Shown one piece after another: positions 11,155-21,917 of a stretch of 64,000 nt of DNA. The stretch covers positions 2,799,277-2,863,276 of the forward strand of contig MU271143.1 of the NCBI GenBank assembly GCA_021432605.1, given 5' to 3'. The position numbers and the translations under genes are program-made. The notes below the pieces were generated by a model. That model was not told where the DNA came from. It ran no database searches and saw only the letters and a list, made by a program, of their open reading frames with translations. This DNA comes from Coniochaeta sp. PMI_546. Taxonomy: Eukaryota; Ascomycota; Sordariomycetes; Coniochaetales; Coniochaetaceae. The first letter of the stretch is position 1. Each line of letters begins with the position of its first letter.

Positions 11155-12864
11155 TCAATACCTCCAGATAGCATCAGCCATCGTAACAACCTGCGCCATC
11201 TCCCGCACATCGTGCACCCTTACGATATCCGCTCCCCCCTGCACCGCAGCCGCAACCGTCGCCGCCGTTCCCCATATCCGCTCCTTCGGCGTCGGCACGC
11301 CCGTTATCTTCCCTATGAACGTCTTCCTGCTTGAGCCCACCAGCCACGGCAGCCCCTGCAATCCAGGCCAGGCTCGTAACTCGTCTAGATGTCGTAGGAC
11401 ATCGATATTTTGCATGCCCAGCTTCGCGAAGCCCAGTCCGGGATCGAGTATGATCCTCCACCTCCTGATGCCCGCCTCTTCGGCGGCCGCCACGCGCTGG
11501 AGTAGTTCGGTGGCTACGGCTTTGATGAGACCCTGACTACCGTCTGGGTACGAGGCTAAGGAGTTCATGTTCGCTGGCGTGCCGCGCATGTGCATCAGGC
11601 ACACGGTGCTGCCCAACCGGGCGACGGTCTTGAGCATCTCCGCATCCATTGCCCCGGCAGACACATCGTTCACCACGTCTGCGCCAGCCTTGACGGCCGC
11701 TTCCGCAACGGCGGCGCGGTACGTGTCCACGCTGATCACGACGTCCTTGCCAGCCACCGAGCGAATGAGATCGATAGCTGGCAAGACGCGCGAGAGCTCT
11801 TCCTCGACGGGTACCTCAGGGGTTCGCGGGGCGGACGACTGGCCCCCTACGTCGATCATCGTGGCGCCGGCGTCCAGGAAGGATTGAATGGTGGAGGCGA
11901 GAGTGGATGTATCTTGAGGTTTATGCTGCCCGCCGTCCGAGAAGGAATCGGGTGTCATGTTGAGGATAGCCATGACGTGAGTCTTGCGTGTGGGTGTTAG
12001 GGCCTGGAGGGGGGCGTGGTGATGTGACAGGGGAGTGAGGGTTGATAGTGGTGGTGAAGATGGGGGCAGCGCGTTGAGGTGGTCTTGAATTAGGGTCCAG
12101 GGTTTTGAGGGGTCAAGAGATTTGGTTGGTATGAGTCTGTGTGCGAGGTTAGAAACTGCTTCTGATGAGTATTAGTCTATGACCGGTGGGATACTCACTC
12201 TGCCAGGGGTCTGAGGACAAACTCCCGTTCTGTGATGCCGATATGAGGGATCTTTAGACGGGGATGATCTATCTTCTCATCCTCATAAAGTAATATGTCG
12301 AGGTCGATGTTTCGAGGACCTTTATCTATGACCTTCTTGCGACCAAGTGAGTTCTCGATGTGTTGGAGCTGATCCAGCAGAGCCAGGGGCTCAAGCTCTG
12401 TCTCGACCTAGCGCAATGTTCAGCTCAAGTTCTTCCACAAGACGATGGAGTAAACATACCTCGCATGCTCCATTGACGAACCTATCTTGATCCAGCACAT
12501 ACATCGGCTCGGTCTCCCACAGACTACTCGTTCTCTTCACCCTGATTCCTTTTGCGTCCATCTCACGGCAAGCCTTTTCTATCCAGCCAATGCGGTCCCC
12601 CAAGTTGCTGCCCAGGGCTATATACGCCGTCCTCTTCATCTTGGGCGATTGCGACTTCTCTGCGTTGCTTGGTTTTGAGGGAAATGTATATCGTTTGAAT
12701 CCCAATGTGTCGTGGCGACGGGAGCTTGAGCTCGAGAAGAATTTTCGCCTGCCGGTGTCTAATGTCCGGAGTGGCACTTTCGCACACGTCCTGACACCAG
12801 GAGAGGAGAACGACAGTATACCGACGTTTGAGTACCAGCTCAGGTTCAACACAATGGCCTTCAT
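11155..12864 (-). CDS. FOL1: Bifunctional folate enzyme HPPK-dihydropteroate synthase
   Basis: Catalyses two steps of de novo folate synthesis: pyrophosphorylation of 6-hydroxymethyl-dihydropterin (HPPK) and its condensation with p-aminobenzoate (DHPS). Exons 12864-12460, 12407-12199, 12136-11155; introns 52 and 62 nt with donors GTATGT and GTGAGT; predicted 531 residues. The first ~75 residues are rich in Arg, Ser and Lys with almost no acidic residues, resembling a mitochondrial presequence, as the yeast enzyme is mitochondrial. HPPK: AYIALGSNLGDR, then RNIDLDILLY completed across exon 2. DHPS (about residues 260-531): MAILNMTPDSFSDGG, GADVVNDVSAG, ILDPGLGFAK, GSSRKTFIG. No dihydroneopterin aldolase domain is seen, although yeast FOL1 carries one at its N-terminus; only 0.85 kb separates this start from the divergent neighbour. 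An in-frame ATG upstream at 12893 stops after eight codons, so 12864 was chosen. Confidence 0.93.
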
Positions 12865-13716
12865 GGTTAGCGAGGCCGTTGGGGTACCGTCATGAAGATT
12901 CGCCTTCAGCTACAAAGTGGATCGCGAAAGTTGAATCTTGCAAACACAGGGTTAGGGTTTTGCAAGCGGTCGAGCAACATGCCTCTGAGAGCGTGTGCGC
13001 ACTCTATCGTCAAGACCTGAGGCATATACGTGCTTGAAGCGACAATTATATTGCACTTGATTACCTATTCCTGGAACTCAATCAACGCCGTTTTCTCTCA
13101 CAGTGGCCGAAACTTGTGCGTAGATTGACTGATAGTGAGTTCCTGCTCTATACACTACACATCGTCGATCACGTGGCATTATTACCAGCACACCCCGTCA
13201 GGTCAGCTCAAGCCCTGCAAATGTCAGCTCAGCTTTTCTGGCTAGAATTAGCCTAACCTTGTCAGATTTTCTGTGATATTGCAACAATCACGAAAGACGC
13301 AGCCTTTAGGTCGGATGTCGGCCTCGTCGTCGTGGTTCAACGGGAGATATACCAAGCAATAGGTCTCTGCCGTGCTTCCTGGGCCTCGGTGCTTTTCAGT
13401 GCCATCGTCATCCACACCCGCACCCGCACTTAACCGCACGCTAACGGTGAACCCCAGACTCCAGGGCGAGACTAGCGTCACCTCGGTCGAGATGGGAACC
13501 TCGGCAACTGGACATCTGATGAGGCGGCCACATTTGGCCCCGAAGATGCCTCCTCTTTTGTCGACTTGTTGATCTTTCCTCATATACCCATTGCACGCAC
13601 CTTTGCTCTGAATAGATCTCATTCATTTCTTCTACCCAAATATACCCAAATCACATCTGCACTTCCCCTGTGTTTCTGTGCATCTTTTAACCACACAACG
13701 CCCTACACATTTCACA
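12865..13716. other. Divergent promoter region
   Basis: This 0.85 kb serves as the shared upstream region of the folate gene (-) and the nitronate monooxygenase gene (+). A short upstream ATG frame for the folate gene begins at 12893 and stops after eight codons. No other feature recognised. Confidence 0.45.
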
Positions 13717-14981
13717 ATGGCGTCACCACGTAAGTATCACTTGGCTGCCCCTCGCGATCCCCTCGCGCTGCGCATGATGCTGACGTTGTGCCCTTGTAGA
13801 AAAGATCCGAACGACGGCTACCGATCTGTTCAAGATCAAGCACCCGATCCTCCTGGCTGGCATGAACGTTGCTGCTGGACCTAAGCTCGCCGCTGCCGTC
13901 ACAAATGCCGGAGGCCTGGGCGTCTTGGGTGGCATCAACTATACACCAGAGATGCTACGAGACCAAATCGAAGAGTTGAAGTCCCACTTGACAGATAAGA
14001 GCGCTCCCTTCGGCGTCGATCTGCTACTCCCCCAGGTTGGCGGCAATGCGCGCAAGACAAAGTCAGTTTTACCTCATCCCGGCGTTCAATACTAGGCCGT
14101 TCACTAATACGACTCTCAACAGCTACGACTACACCAAGGGCAAGCTCCCCGAGCTTATCGACATCATCATCGAGTCTGGCGCTAAGCTATTCGTCTCTGC
14201 TGTCGGTGTGCCCCCAAAACAGGTCGTTGAGAAGCTGCATAAGCACGGCATCCTCTACATGAACATGATCGGCCACCCCAAGCACGTCAAGAAGTGCCTC
14301 GACCTGGGAGTCGACATCATCTGCGCCCAGGGTGGCGAGGGCGGCGGCCACACGGGCGACATCCCCACCACCGTCCTGATCCCCGCCGTCGTCAAGGCCG
14401 TCGAGGGTTACAAGTCGCCCATGACAGGCCAGCCTGTCCAGGTCATCGCCGCCGGTGGCATACACAACGGCCAGCTGCTCGCGGCCGCGCTGATGATGGG
14501 CGCCAGCGCCGTCTGGGTCGGCACACGGTTCGTGCTCAGCGAGGAAGCTGGCGCGCCCGAGTCGCACAAGGAGGGCGTCCGCACGGCGGGTTTCGATGAC
14601 AACATCCGGACCATCATCTTCACTGGACGGCCGCTGCGCGTGCGGACGAACCCGTACATCGAGAACTGGGAGAACGAGCGGCAGCAGGAGATCAAGGAGC
14701 TGGTTTCCAAGGGAAAGATCCCTTACGAGGCCGACCTGGACAAGGTCATGTCCGGCGAGATGACCTCGCCGCCCAAGGGCCTGGTAGTCGCCAAGGGCGA
14801 GGACGGCGAGGTGGACATTGACGAGGTGCTGGATCAGTTCCGGCCCATGCTTATGGGCAAGTGCGCCGCCGTTGTGAATGAGAAGAAGCCGGCTAAGGAG
14901 ATCGTGGACGAGTTCGTGAACGATGCCGTCAAGTGGATGCAGAAGGGCAACAGCATGATCGTGTCTCAGGCCAAGCTTTGA
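13717..14981 (+). CDS. Nitronate monooxygenase (2-nitropropane dioxygenase family)
   Basis: FMN-dependent TIM-barrel enzyme that oxidises nitronates such as propionate-3-nitronate, a plant and microbial toxin. Exons 13717-13729 (13 nt), 13800-14061, 14123-14981; predicted 377 residues. The tiny first exon reads ATGGCGTCACCAC and joins at phase 1 to give MASPQKIRTT. Intron 2 has donor GTCAGT and acceptor AACAG, phase 2, giving ..GGNARKTNYDYTKGKLPE. Seen: HPILLAGMNVAAGPKLAAAV near the N-terminus, GGLGVLGG, then GGEGGGHTGDIPTT, which carries the His of the family's GHTGD motif, and AAGGIHNG and MGASAVWVGTRF in the FMN phosphate-binding region. No targeting signal, so probably cytosolic. Within the family the exact substrate is uncertain. 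Confidence 0.93.
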
Positions 14982-16229
14982 GTAGTCATCGGCGGAACTG
15001 GAAGTCTAAGCTGAGCTAGCATGTTTTGTGTAAATAATTCTACCTGAATCCTGGGCCTTGATACTCGATAACAAATTTGTGATGCTTAATTGCAGAAGTG
15101 ACCGTTCATCTGGTGAAGTTAGACCAGAACAAGTAACCAGTCCTACCAATCTGCCTAGATTTTTGGAGGTAATCTTTTCTGTTCGGTAGTCTAGTAATTT
15201 CATGTCAAGCCATACTCTAATTATCTGGTCGTCCTACGAGTCACCTCTTCCTACTGTCTAATCCTGAATATCAAAGGTTTCATATCTGTAATGCAAAGAG
15301 TTGCAACAACGCCCTCCCGGACCGTTTGTCTTGGTTAGGTGAGCAGTCATCTAGCAGGTGTATGAGCTTGAAAACAAAGTCGCCGTCTATGATGCAGCAC
15401 TGCTGTACCTTTTACATTTGAAGCATCACAATATCAGACGGCCGGGACCAGGTCCGGCACAGTCACGGACGCCCCGAGTATAGAACGGGACCCGTTTCGG
15501 TTTCAAAAGAGCACTAAAACCGCGGCCTTGGCCCGTGCTCAACACGGCAAACAAGCGAGGCGCCAGCCAAGCACCGCCTCTGACCTCCTTCCTCCTCACT
15601 GGCTCATTGGCAGGTGCACATGGCCAGGGTTTGGAAGCCGGGTTTGAACCTCAACCAACGACCTGCAACCTCGAAGCGAGCGATGACGCAGCTGCCGTCG
15701 GCCACCACAGAACCCTGGAAAATGGCAAATTCTTGGCCTCGCTCGCCGTCTGGCTAACCAATCCTCAAACTTGGTCTGTGAAAAGCCACGCCCAGATTGG
15801 ACGTTGAAGAGTTTACGCGAGTCGGATCTGGGTGCGGACGCTGAGCATTTGCTTTCTTCGTCCAAGGCCTCCCTCTGCGGGACGAGTGTCATGTCCAGTG
15901 AAAGGCCACGGCCGTTGACCTTGGACTCGGGAGGCCGACAACTGGTATATGCTATATCATGTTGACCTAATATGTTTCATTTACCGTCTGCTATATTCAT
16001 CCACCTGTTTCTATCTTCGCTGAATGACTGAAGATCTCTGTTTATATATACCGATATCTAGTGAATTCCATTTCAGTCAAGTCGACTGTGAGCCTGCTTC
16101 GCTTGTGACTTATACTTAAACAGCTGCTTCCACTCCGGTGCCACCTTACATACCTTTTCCTCGACTTCCTTTCCCCCTTGTTACTTCCTCTTCTCAACCC
16201 GAGCTGGTCTCAAACTACTACAGAACAAA
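14982..16229. other. 1.25-kb interval, SUR7-gene promoter
   Basis: This holds the 3' flank of the nitronate monooxygenase gene and the promoter of the SUR7-like gene. The only structure noted is the tRNA-promoter-like element at 15641-15704. A pyrimidine-rich stretch (about 16155-16200) precedes the SUR7 start. Confidence 0.4.
15641..15704 (-). other. Possible pol III A/B-box element (tRNA-like or SINE-like)
   Basis: Read on the minus strand, TGGCCGACGG (15704-15695) resembles a tRNA A box and GGTTCAAACC (15650-15641) resembles a B box; they are 44 nt apart, the spacing of a tRNA gene. A proper acceptor stem and T stem cannot be drawn, so it is not a working tRNA. It could be a tRNA-derived SINE, a decayed tRNA, or chance. 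Confidence 0.2.
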
Positions 16230-17327
16230 ATGAAGCTACACATGCCCCTCGCCCTTCCCATAATCTGCTCCCTGGCAGCCACAATCCTCGCCTTCCTGAT
16301 CCTCTTCGCCGGCAAATCCCCCAACTTCATGGAGGACGCCCACATGATCATGCTCAACACCTCCTCGCTCGGCAAGAACCTCGTCCCAACCGCCACCTCC
16401 GGCGGCGGCGACAAGCCGACGACCACCAGCGACGGGTGCAACGGCCTGCCCGGCTTCCTGGCCAAGGGCTGCAGTGCCGCGACCTCGGCCGTGGGTAGCG
16501 TGGCGACGCAGGCTGCGGGGGTTCTGAGCGACGTCGAGAACGACATCGCCGACAAACTCGCCGCGAAGCTGGGCATCAAGCAGTTTTACTCCCTACACGT
16601 GATGGATTCGTGCGAGGGAGACTTCAGCCCGAACGTGACGGCAAAGGATCCAGGTTATAATGTCTCTAGTTGCACGGAGCCGCTGAAGACTGGTAGATCA
16701 CCCCTTTCTCCCAAATCTCCTTTTTCCGGCATGTACGATTATCGCTGACATGAAGCAACAGCCCAGTACAATCTGACCGCCAAACTCGACCATGAGCTCG
16801 CCATCGGTCCGCTGAAGCTCAACCTCGCCGACCTCGGCTTCACGAAAGACCTGCAGGACGAGTTCAACAAGATACCGCATCTCCTCATGGCGCTGGCACT
16901 GATCTACATCCTAGCCGTGGGCTTCACGGGGCTGTCTTTCTTTGGCTCCTTGGCGGCAGTGCCCCTCATCAACAGTGCCAAAGCCCGCCTGGTGATACTT
17001 GCCCACTTGGGGACGGCTGGACTCGCTGCCATACTACTGCTGGTTGGTAGCTTGACCACGACTGTTGGCGCCAAAGGCGCGGCGGACAAGATCGATGATC
17101 TGGGCGAGGATATCGGGCTGAGGGCTACGGCTGGCGGCAAGTTTCTCGGACTGACGTGGGCTGCCGTCGGTCTCATGGTTGTTGCGGCCGGGTATTGGGC
17201 GTGGGAGGTTGTGCGGAGCAGGAGGAGAGGAGCAGAGCGGTTTGAGGAGAAGGTTGGTGGTGGGAGGTTCTCGGCCGAGAGTTATAGCCAGCCACAGTTT
17301 CAGCGTGAGTTTCGGGCGAGCTACTGA
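16230..17327 (+). CDS. SUR7/PalI family plasma-membrane protein
   Basis: Four-helix membrane protein of the SUR7/PalI family, whose members sit in eisosomes (MCC patches) or act in ambient-pH sensing. Exons 16230-16692 and 16762-17327; intron of 69 nt, phase 1 (..PLKTAQYNLTAK..); predicted 342 residues. Seen: helix 1 at residues ~5-27, a long extracytoplasmic loop of about 190 residues with Gly/Thr-rich and Asn-glycosylation sites (NVT, NVS, NLT) and Cys residues (SCEGDF, SSCTEP), then helices at LLMALALIYILAVGF, LVILAHLGTAGLAAILLLVG and FLGLTWAAVGLMVVAAGYWAW, and an Arg-rich cytoplasmic tail. The MscL gene follows 550 bp downstream on the same strand. Which SUR7 subgroup it belongs to is not clear. 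Confidence 0.82.
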
Positions 17328-17877
17328 TGGTGGCTTGACGGGCCAGCGACGCAAGGTTGTGTGAGATTGCTGTGGCGCTGGTGATGAGTATCTCGGTTCA
17401 TCTCTATTCAATCTTAGATTTTAGATACGTTCGATTTGGCGTTGGAGGTATAGATTTGGGATAGCGTGCTACGATATTGCCCTTGATGGGTGGAGTGTCG
17501 GGTACTGCTTACTTGGCATGACTGCGTGTAATTTCTGTCTCAAGTTGACAGCACCCCTAACCTAACTTACATTCACTTTACACTACAACTTTGACCTTGT
17601 CTAATGAACTGATCTATTGAGCTAAATGGCCAGTCCAATGTTAGGAGAATTGGTCCGGGAGTCGTGCTAGACAGACTTATGCCGAGATTCGATGGTGCCT
17701 ATGCCCCACCTTTCAGCAGCTAGGCGCGAGTGGCTGGGAAGGCGAAGGGTACCTCTACTTTAGAATACCGGTGACTTCATCGAGCCATGCCAACTTCACA
17801 CCTCTTTGATTAGCTCACTCGTGCTCGTATCTCAACTCTTAGTATTCAGTAGCTGTGCTCTATAGACTTCTGCCAAC
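17328..17877. other. SUR7-MscL intergenic region
   Basis: This 550-bp interval holds the SUR7-gene 3' UTR and the promoter of the mscL-like gene. A GGGTACCTCTACT motif near 17750 belongs to the recurrent motif set described in the findings. Nothing else seen. Confidence 0.4.
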
Positions 17878-18597
17878 ATGCCTAGACTCAACGAGTACGG
17901 CCAAGAGGAGTCGGCCACCCTCTTGGAGGAGAGCACGGAGAGAGTCCGCCGTGTATGGGATGGCTTCATCGATTTTGCACTTCAAGGGAACATTCTCGAG
18001 ATAGCCTTCGGACTAATGTAAGTCTTATATCGAATTGGCCACTGGTTTCGCGCGAGTTTTGCGCAAGATGCGATACCATCGTTTTTTAAGGACGCCATGC
18101 TCACGTCGTCAACAGTATTGCCTCAATCTTCACCTCGCTTGTCTCCTCCTTCGTCAGTGACATCATCTTGCCGCCCCTCTCCGTCATCCTCCCAATGAAC
18201 AGGAACCTGGAAGAGAAGTTCGCCGTGCTCCAGAAGGGCCCCAATTACGAGGAGCTGGGAGGGTACAACACGCTCAAGCTCGCCCAGGAAGACGGCGCCG
18301 TCGTCATGGCCTATGGTGTATTTCTCAACAAGCTGGTCAACTTCTTTGGCATTGGAATTTCGTTGTACGGGCTGGCAGGCTTGTATCAGTGGTTGAGCAA
18401 CGATCCGATCATTAAGCATACCGTCAAGTGCAAGTACTGTCGGAAGAGTATTAGTGAGAAGGTGAGTGAGAGATTAGAGAGCGTGATGGCATTGACAGGA
18501 CTTATGAAATGCTAACGCGGCTGGGGGGTAGGCGAAAAGGTGCGTCAACTGCACAAGTTGGCTTGATGGGAGTGAGGAGCGCATTCGTGGGGTGTGA
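17878..18597 (+). CDS. Large-conductance mechanosensitive channel (MscL family)
   Basis: Homopentameric membrane channel that opens under membrane tension; fungal members are known though the family is best studied in bacteria. Exons 17878-18017, 18116-18461, 18532-18597; introns of 98 and 70 nt, the last with a clear GCTAAC branch point; predicted 183 residues. Helix 1 and the pore region (FIDFALQGNILEIAFGLIIA, then SSFVSDIILPPLSVI) match bacterial MscL (FAMRGNVVDLAVGVIIG, SSLVADIIMPPLG). The periplasmic-type loop contains ED-GAVVMAYG, then helix 2 (LVNFFGIGISLYGLAGL). The third exon adds AKRCVNCTSW, so the tail reads CKYC..x11..CVNC, a zinc-ribbon-like motif also present in some bacterial MscL. 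Without exon 3 the second CxxC would be lost, which supports the splice. Confidence 0.93.
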
Positions 18598-19391
18598 GGC
18601 AGTGCTCGCCTCGGTGTCAGACGCGGTGTTCCTTGGAGAAGACGGCAGGTTTAAGCACGCGTGGCTTGGCGGTGTTACCTATGGAGAAGTTGAGGTTGTG
18701 TTTGTTGACTTGCATGGCGCTGCATGGTGGTTTATTCTCTTCTTGATACCTCGTTACGGAGCATCAGCTCTTTCTCCCTGCGATATGGCGGAGACGTCAG
18801 GCTCTTATGTGAGACCTGCCAGGTGTCTATGTCTCTGTTCTCCTTTCACCGTATCCAGATCTCAGCATATCATACATTAGCCACTAGACGGTGAGACATT
18901 CATTGCTTTTCCATCGTTCTGATACTCAAGGGTAAGGTGACCCTGACACATCTCGGTTATGTTAGCGGTTTTGGTCATCTTTGAGGAGTTGCTGCTACGT
19001 TCAAGAGCGCCGACAGTATCAAAACAACTTCGTGCAAAGGCATGACCTTGATGTGTACGCTCTTGTCAGAGTAAAGATAAGGTACGTAGGTATATTAGTG
19101 TGCTGGATGTGTAATCTTGGGTACAACACTTTGCAACCAACCTATATACTAGACGTACTCAGGTACTGAACGAACTCTCCTAAGCAGACGGTGTATTCAG
19201 CCACCGGTACTGGACCAGATGATGGCCGGAGACTACGGCTTCGTGCATCGACAATAAAGACGGCGATCTTCTCGCTGGTGCTCTTGCGACATGCAGCGCA
19301 GTTTGGCAATCATATTTCCAAGGCTGAAGGATATCCCACAATATTCACAGCCACAGTCCTGTCCATCGAAAGAGCCGCGGGCAGCCACGCT
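18598..19391. other. 0.8-kb convergent 3' interval
   Basis: This lies between the 3' ends of the MscL gene (+) and the GPI protein gene (-). Only motif-less short frames occur. It probably contains both 3' UTRs. Confidence 0.4.
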
Positions 19392-20087
19392 CTAGACAAC
19401 CAGCATACCCCCAAAGACAGCGGCAACCCCAGCAATGACCGCATTGCCCGTGACAGCCACCATCCCAGCCGTGCTAGTCTTGGAGCTTTGCGCTGCCCCG
19501 GTCCCGGTCCCGGTCCCGGTAGCGGTAGGGGCAGCTGTACTCCCGGACGACCCAGTGGGTGACACAGTGTCACTGCTGCTTGCACTCGTAGTCGTACTAG
19601 AACCACTGGCAGACGTAAGAGCCTCCAATCCAGCGGTGACCGTGACGGGCATAGCCCACGAGCTGATACCCTGAAACTGCGTCGCAATAGCCGTCAAGCC
19701 GCCCGGCCCTTTCTCGCTCTGGTTACAGTTTGCCGTGTCCCCGCTCAAACTGCAGGATACATCATCCGTGCTCTCGCCCAGCGTCATGTGCACCTCCAGC
19801 GTGGAGGGGCCTTCTAGGACCTTGATGCCGGTGCCTAGGCCGCACTCGTCGTCTGGCTCGTCGGTCGGGCAGGTGAGTAGATAGGAGGTTGCGGTAGGGT
19901 TGGCGGTGATTATGGACGCGAGGATAGTCTGGTCGTCGAAGTTCGGGAGGTGCAGGGTTACGACGCTGCTTGACGCTGCCCGGCGATGGAAGTCTTGGTT
20001 GTCGTAGGCTGGTGTTGCTTGTGTGTGAGATGGGAAGGCGAGAACTGATAGCGCGGTGGCCATGGCTACAAGATTGAGTTTCCCCAT
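19392..20087 (-). CDS. GPI-anchored secreted protein (paralog A)
   Basis: Predicted cell-surface protein of a fungal GPI family of unknown function. Single exon, 231 residues from the ATG at 20087 (the longer frame begins at TTG). Signal peptide MGKLNLVAMATALSVLAF to about residue 22. The ectodomain begins VVTLHLPNF, continues LASIITANPTATSYLLTC, then EGPSTLEVHM, VSCSLSGDTANC and VTVTAGLEAL. A Ser/Thr/Gly stalk with TGTGTGTG and SSSTTTSASSS runs follows, then a hydrophobic C-terminus (VIAGVAAVFGGMLVV) for GPI addition. The same order of segments occurs in the gene at 26050-26851, six kilobases away on the far side of the regulator/efflux pair, so the two are paralogs. Function unknown. Confidence 0.85.
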   Translation of the reverse strand: MGKLNLVAMATALSVLAFPSHTQATPAYDNQDFHRRAASSSVVTLHLPNFDDQTILASIITANPTATSYLLTCPTDEPDDECGLGTGIKVLEGPSTLEVHMTLGESTDDVSCSLSGDTANCNQSEKGPGGLTAIATQFQGISSWAMPVTVTAGLEALTSASGSSTTTSASSSDTVSPTGSSGSTAAPTATGTGTGTGAAQSSKTSTAGMVAVTGNAVIAGVAAVFGGMLVV

Positions 20088-20725
20088 TGTCAAAGACTTG
20101 GCGCGGGTGATGTTGACGACTGCGCGAGTGTTGTGGTTGAAAAGAGTTGAAACAGGAGGAGGGCAATGCCATTTGAATACATGACAACTGCGTACTCGCT
20201 ACGTCGCATGATGGCCCACTCGCCCACCCTCATTTCCCCATCTCCATCGTCATCCATGTCGATCCCGTCATGGACAACACCAAACCAAACATGAACGATT
20301 TCAAGGGTCGAGAGTCATCGTGCTGGCGTGTCTTGAAGGCACGACACAGGTCTTGTGTCCGCGGTGCTCGCTAACCGTGTCGTGGCCCATCAAGATGGTT
20401 GAACGTTTGGGAGACGAGATGTGGCGAGAAAACCTGCTTCTCACGAAGGGACAGGTGTTTGTAGAATCACTGCTTCATATCGACGCGTTTGTATCGCAAG
20501 ACGTTCTTCAATCTAAGGAATGGTGGACTACCCACGGTAACTTATACCTTATCTCCATTCTCATGCATGTCTAAAGCCGATGATGGGAGAGTGCTTGGCA
20601 TTTCTCTCAAGGAACACCCCCACGGGCAGGACTAAATAACCTGGGGCTCTGCCACATAGCTCATTACTAATCCTAGTTTACTAGGTAAATACCCCTTATA
20701 TGGCATATGGACGGTCAGAGCCAAG
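20088..20725. other. Divergent promoter interval
   Basis: This 0.64 kb lies between the starts of GPI paralog A (-) and the Zn2Cys6 regulator (+), so it may carry control sites for both. No CGG-CCG palindrome was found by eye. Confidence 0.4.
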
Positions 20726-21917
20726 ATGAATTCGCGTCATATAGCGTGCAAGGTGTGTCTGCCGTGGTTTTGCAGACTTCGTCATCTCGGGCTCGATTAT
20801 GCTGACATTAATGACAAAAGCTCTGCCGGGAGCGCAAGGTTCGCTGCCCCGGTCAACAGCCAGCGTGCGACAAGTGCCGCCGGGCAGGCGAGGAGTGCAT
20901 CTATCTCCCAGCGCAGAGGCCGTCCAAGGCCACGTCTAGTCTCAATGAGACGGTGGAGGCATTGCAAAGGCGCTTAAGTAAGCTCGCCCGCTATCTGGAC
21001 ATGGCCGCGTTGAGGTGGAAGGCTCATGGCTGACACTTGCGGCTCGGTGGGAAGGCGATGCCGAGACCTTGATTCTCAATATGGGCGGGCACTTGAACAA
21101 CACTACGGCTGCGCCGAGCTCGCGCGGTTTTAGATGGCCTACCAACCCGGATTTCGTAACTTTGGCGCCTTCGAGGTTCTTAGACTCTTCCTTCGTGCCC
21201 TTGGGAAGTGCCACACTCGGCCGTCAAGAGCCAATTTATCAGCAGCCTGATACACATGTGTCCGCGCCACAGCCGTTGCAGTTAGCTGGTAGCCAAACGT
21301 TGGCGGCAGCGGAAAATGAGTTCCAAGGCAGTGAGCCCATGGACTTTGACGACTCACTTATGCTTGCTTTCAATCAAGCGAGTAGCGAACAATTACAGGC
21401 CGTCACACAACGATCGAGCCATGGAACACCTGCCAGCCCTACTGATAGGTCTACGCTGGCGCCCTCGCGTGATACCCTTAGGAACGAGACAGATAGAATG
21501 ACCGAAGAGCCCGGAGTAGGCATCGTCCTCGATCCTCTTGCAGCTTACTGCTCATCCGTTATCCGCCGGGAGGCCGAGGTGGCCGGCGTCGCCACCGCCG
21601 TGGCCGATTACATATCCTGGACGCGCAACATCCCGTCGACTGGCGCACCGCCAGTCACGAATCCGGTCTTCCAACAGATGTTGCAAAACATTGAGATACG
21701 CGTCAGAGAGCTGGTTGAGATAGCCCATAAGGGGCATGACGTGCCGCTTGGAAATCTGCTCCAAACGCTCCGAGGGGCTTCGGGCAGTGCTATGGCTGCT
21801 CGAGTGGACGCTTTGGAAGAGGATCTTCAGAAACAAGCGCGTGATCAAACGTCCTTCTTCAAGACGGAGTACGACGCCTGCAAATTTCTCTCGGAGCAGA
21901 CACAAAAACGACCCTGA
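20726..21917 (+). CDS. Zn2Cys6 transcription factor
   Basis: Predicted nuclear DNA-binding regulator. Exons 20726-20752 (27 nt), 20821-20977, 21055-21917; predicted 348 residues. Splicing exon 1 (MNSRHIACK) to exon 2 at phase 0 restores a full binuclear cluster: CKLCRERKVRCPGQQPAC continuing DKCRRAGEEC, six cysteines with the usual spacing. A short linker (NETVEALQRRL) suggests a dimerisation helix. The third exon (phase 1, acceptor GGGAAG) has no full fungal-trans domain; it contains an acidic patch (SEPMDFDDSLML) and a C-terminal region (LDPLAAYCSSVIRREAEVAG..) like that in short pathway-specific regulators of the AflR size class. The 3' end faces the DHA14 efflux gene, 781 bp away, which is the natural candidate target. 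The intron-2 acceptor is the least certain point. Confidence 0.8.

Noticed and set aside
19435-19674. Plus-strand frame over the Ser/Thr stalk of GPI paralog A
   Set aside because: It is the complement of a low-complexity repeat region; the minus-strand protein has signal peptide and GPI end.
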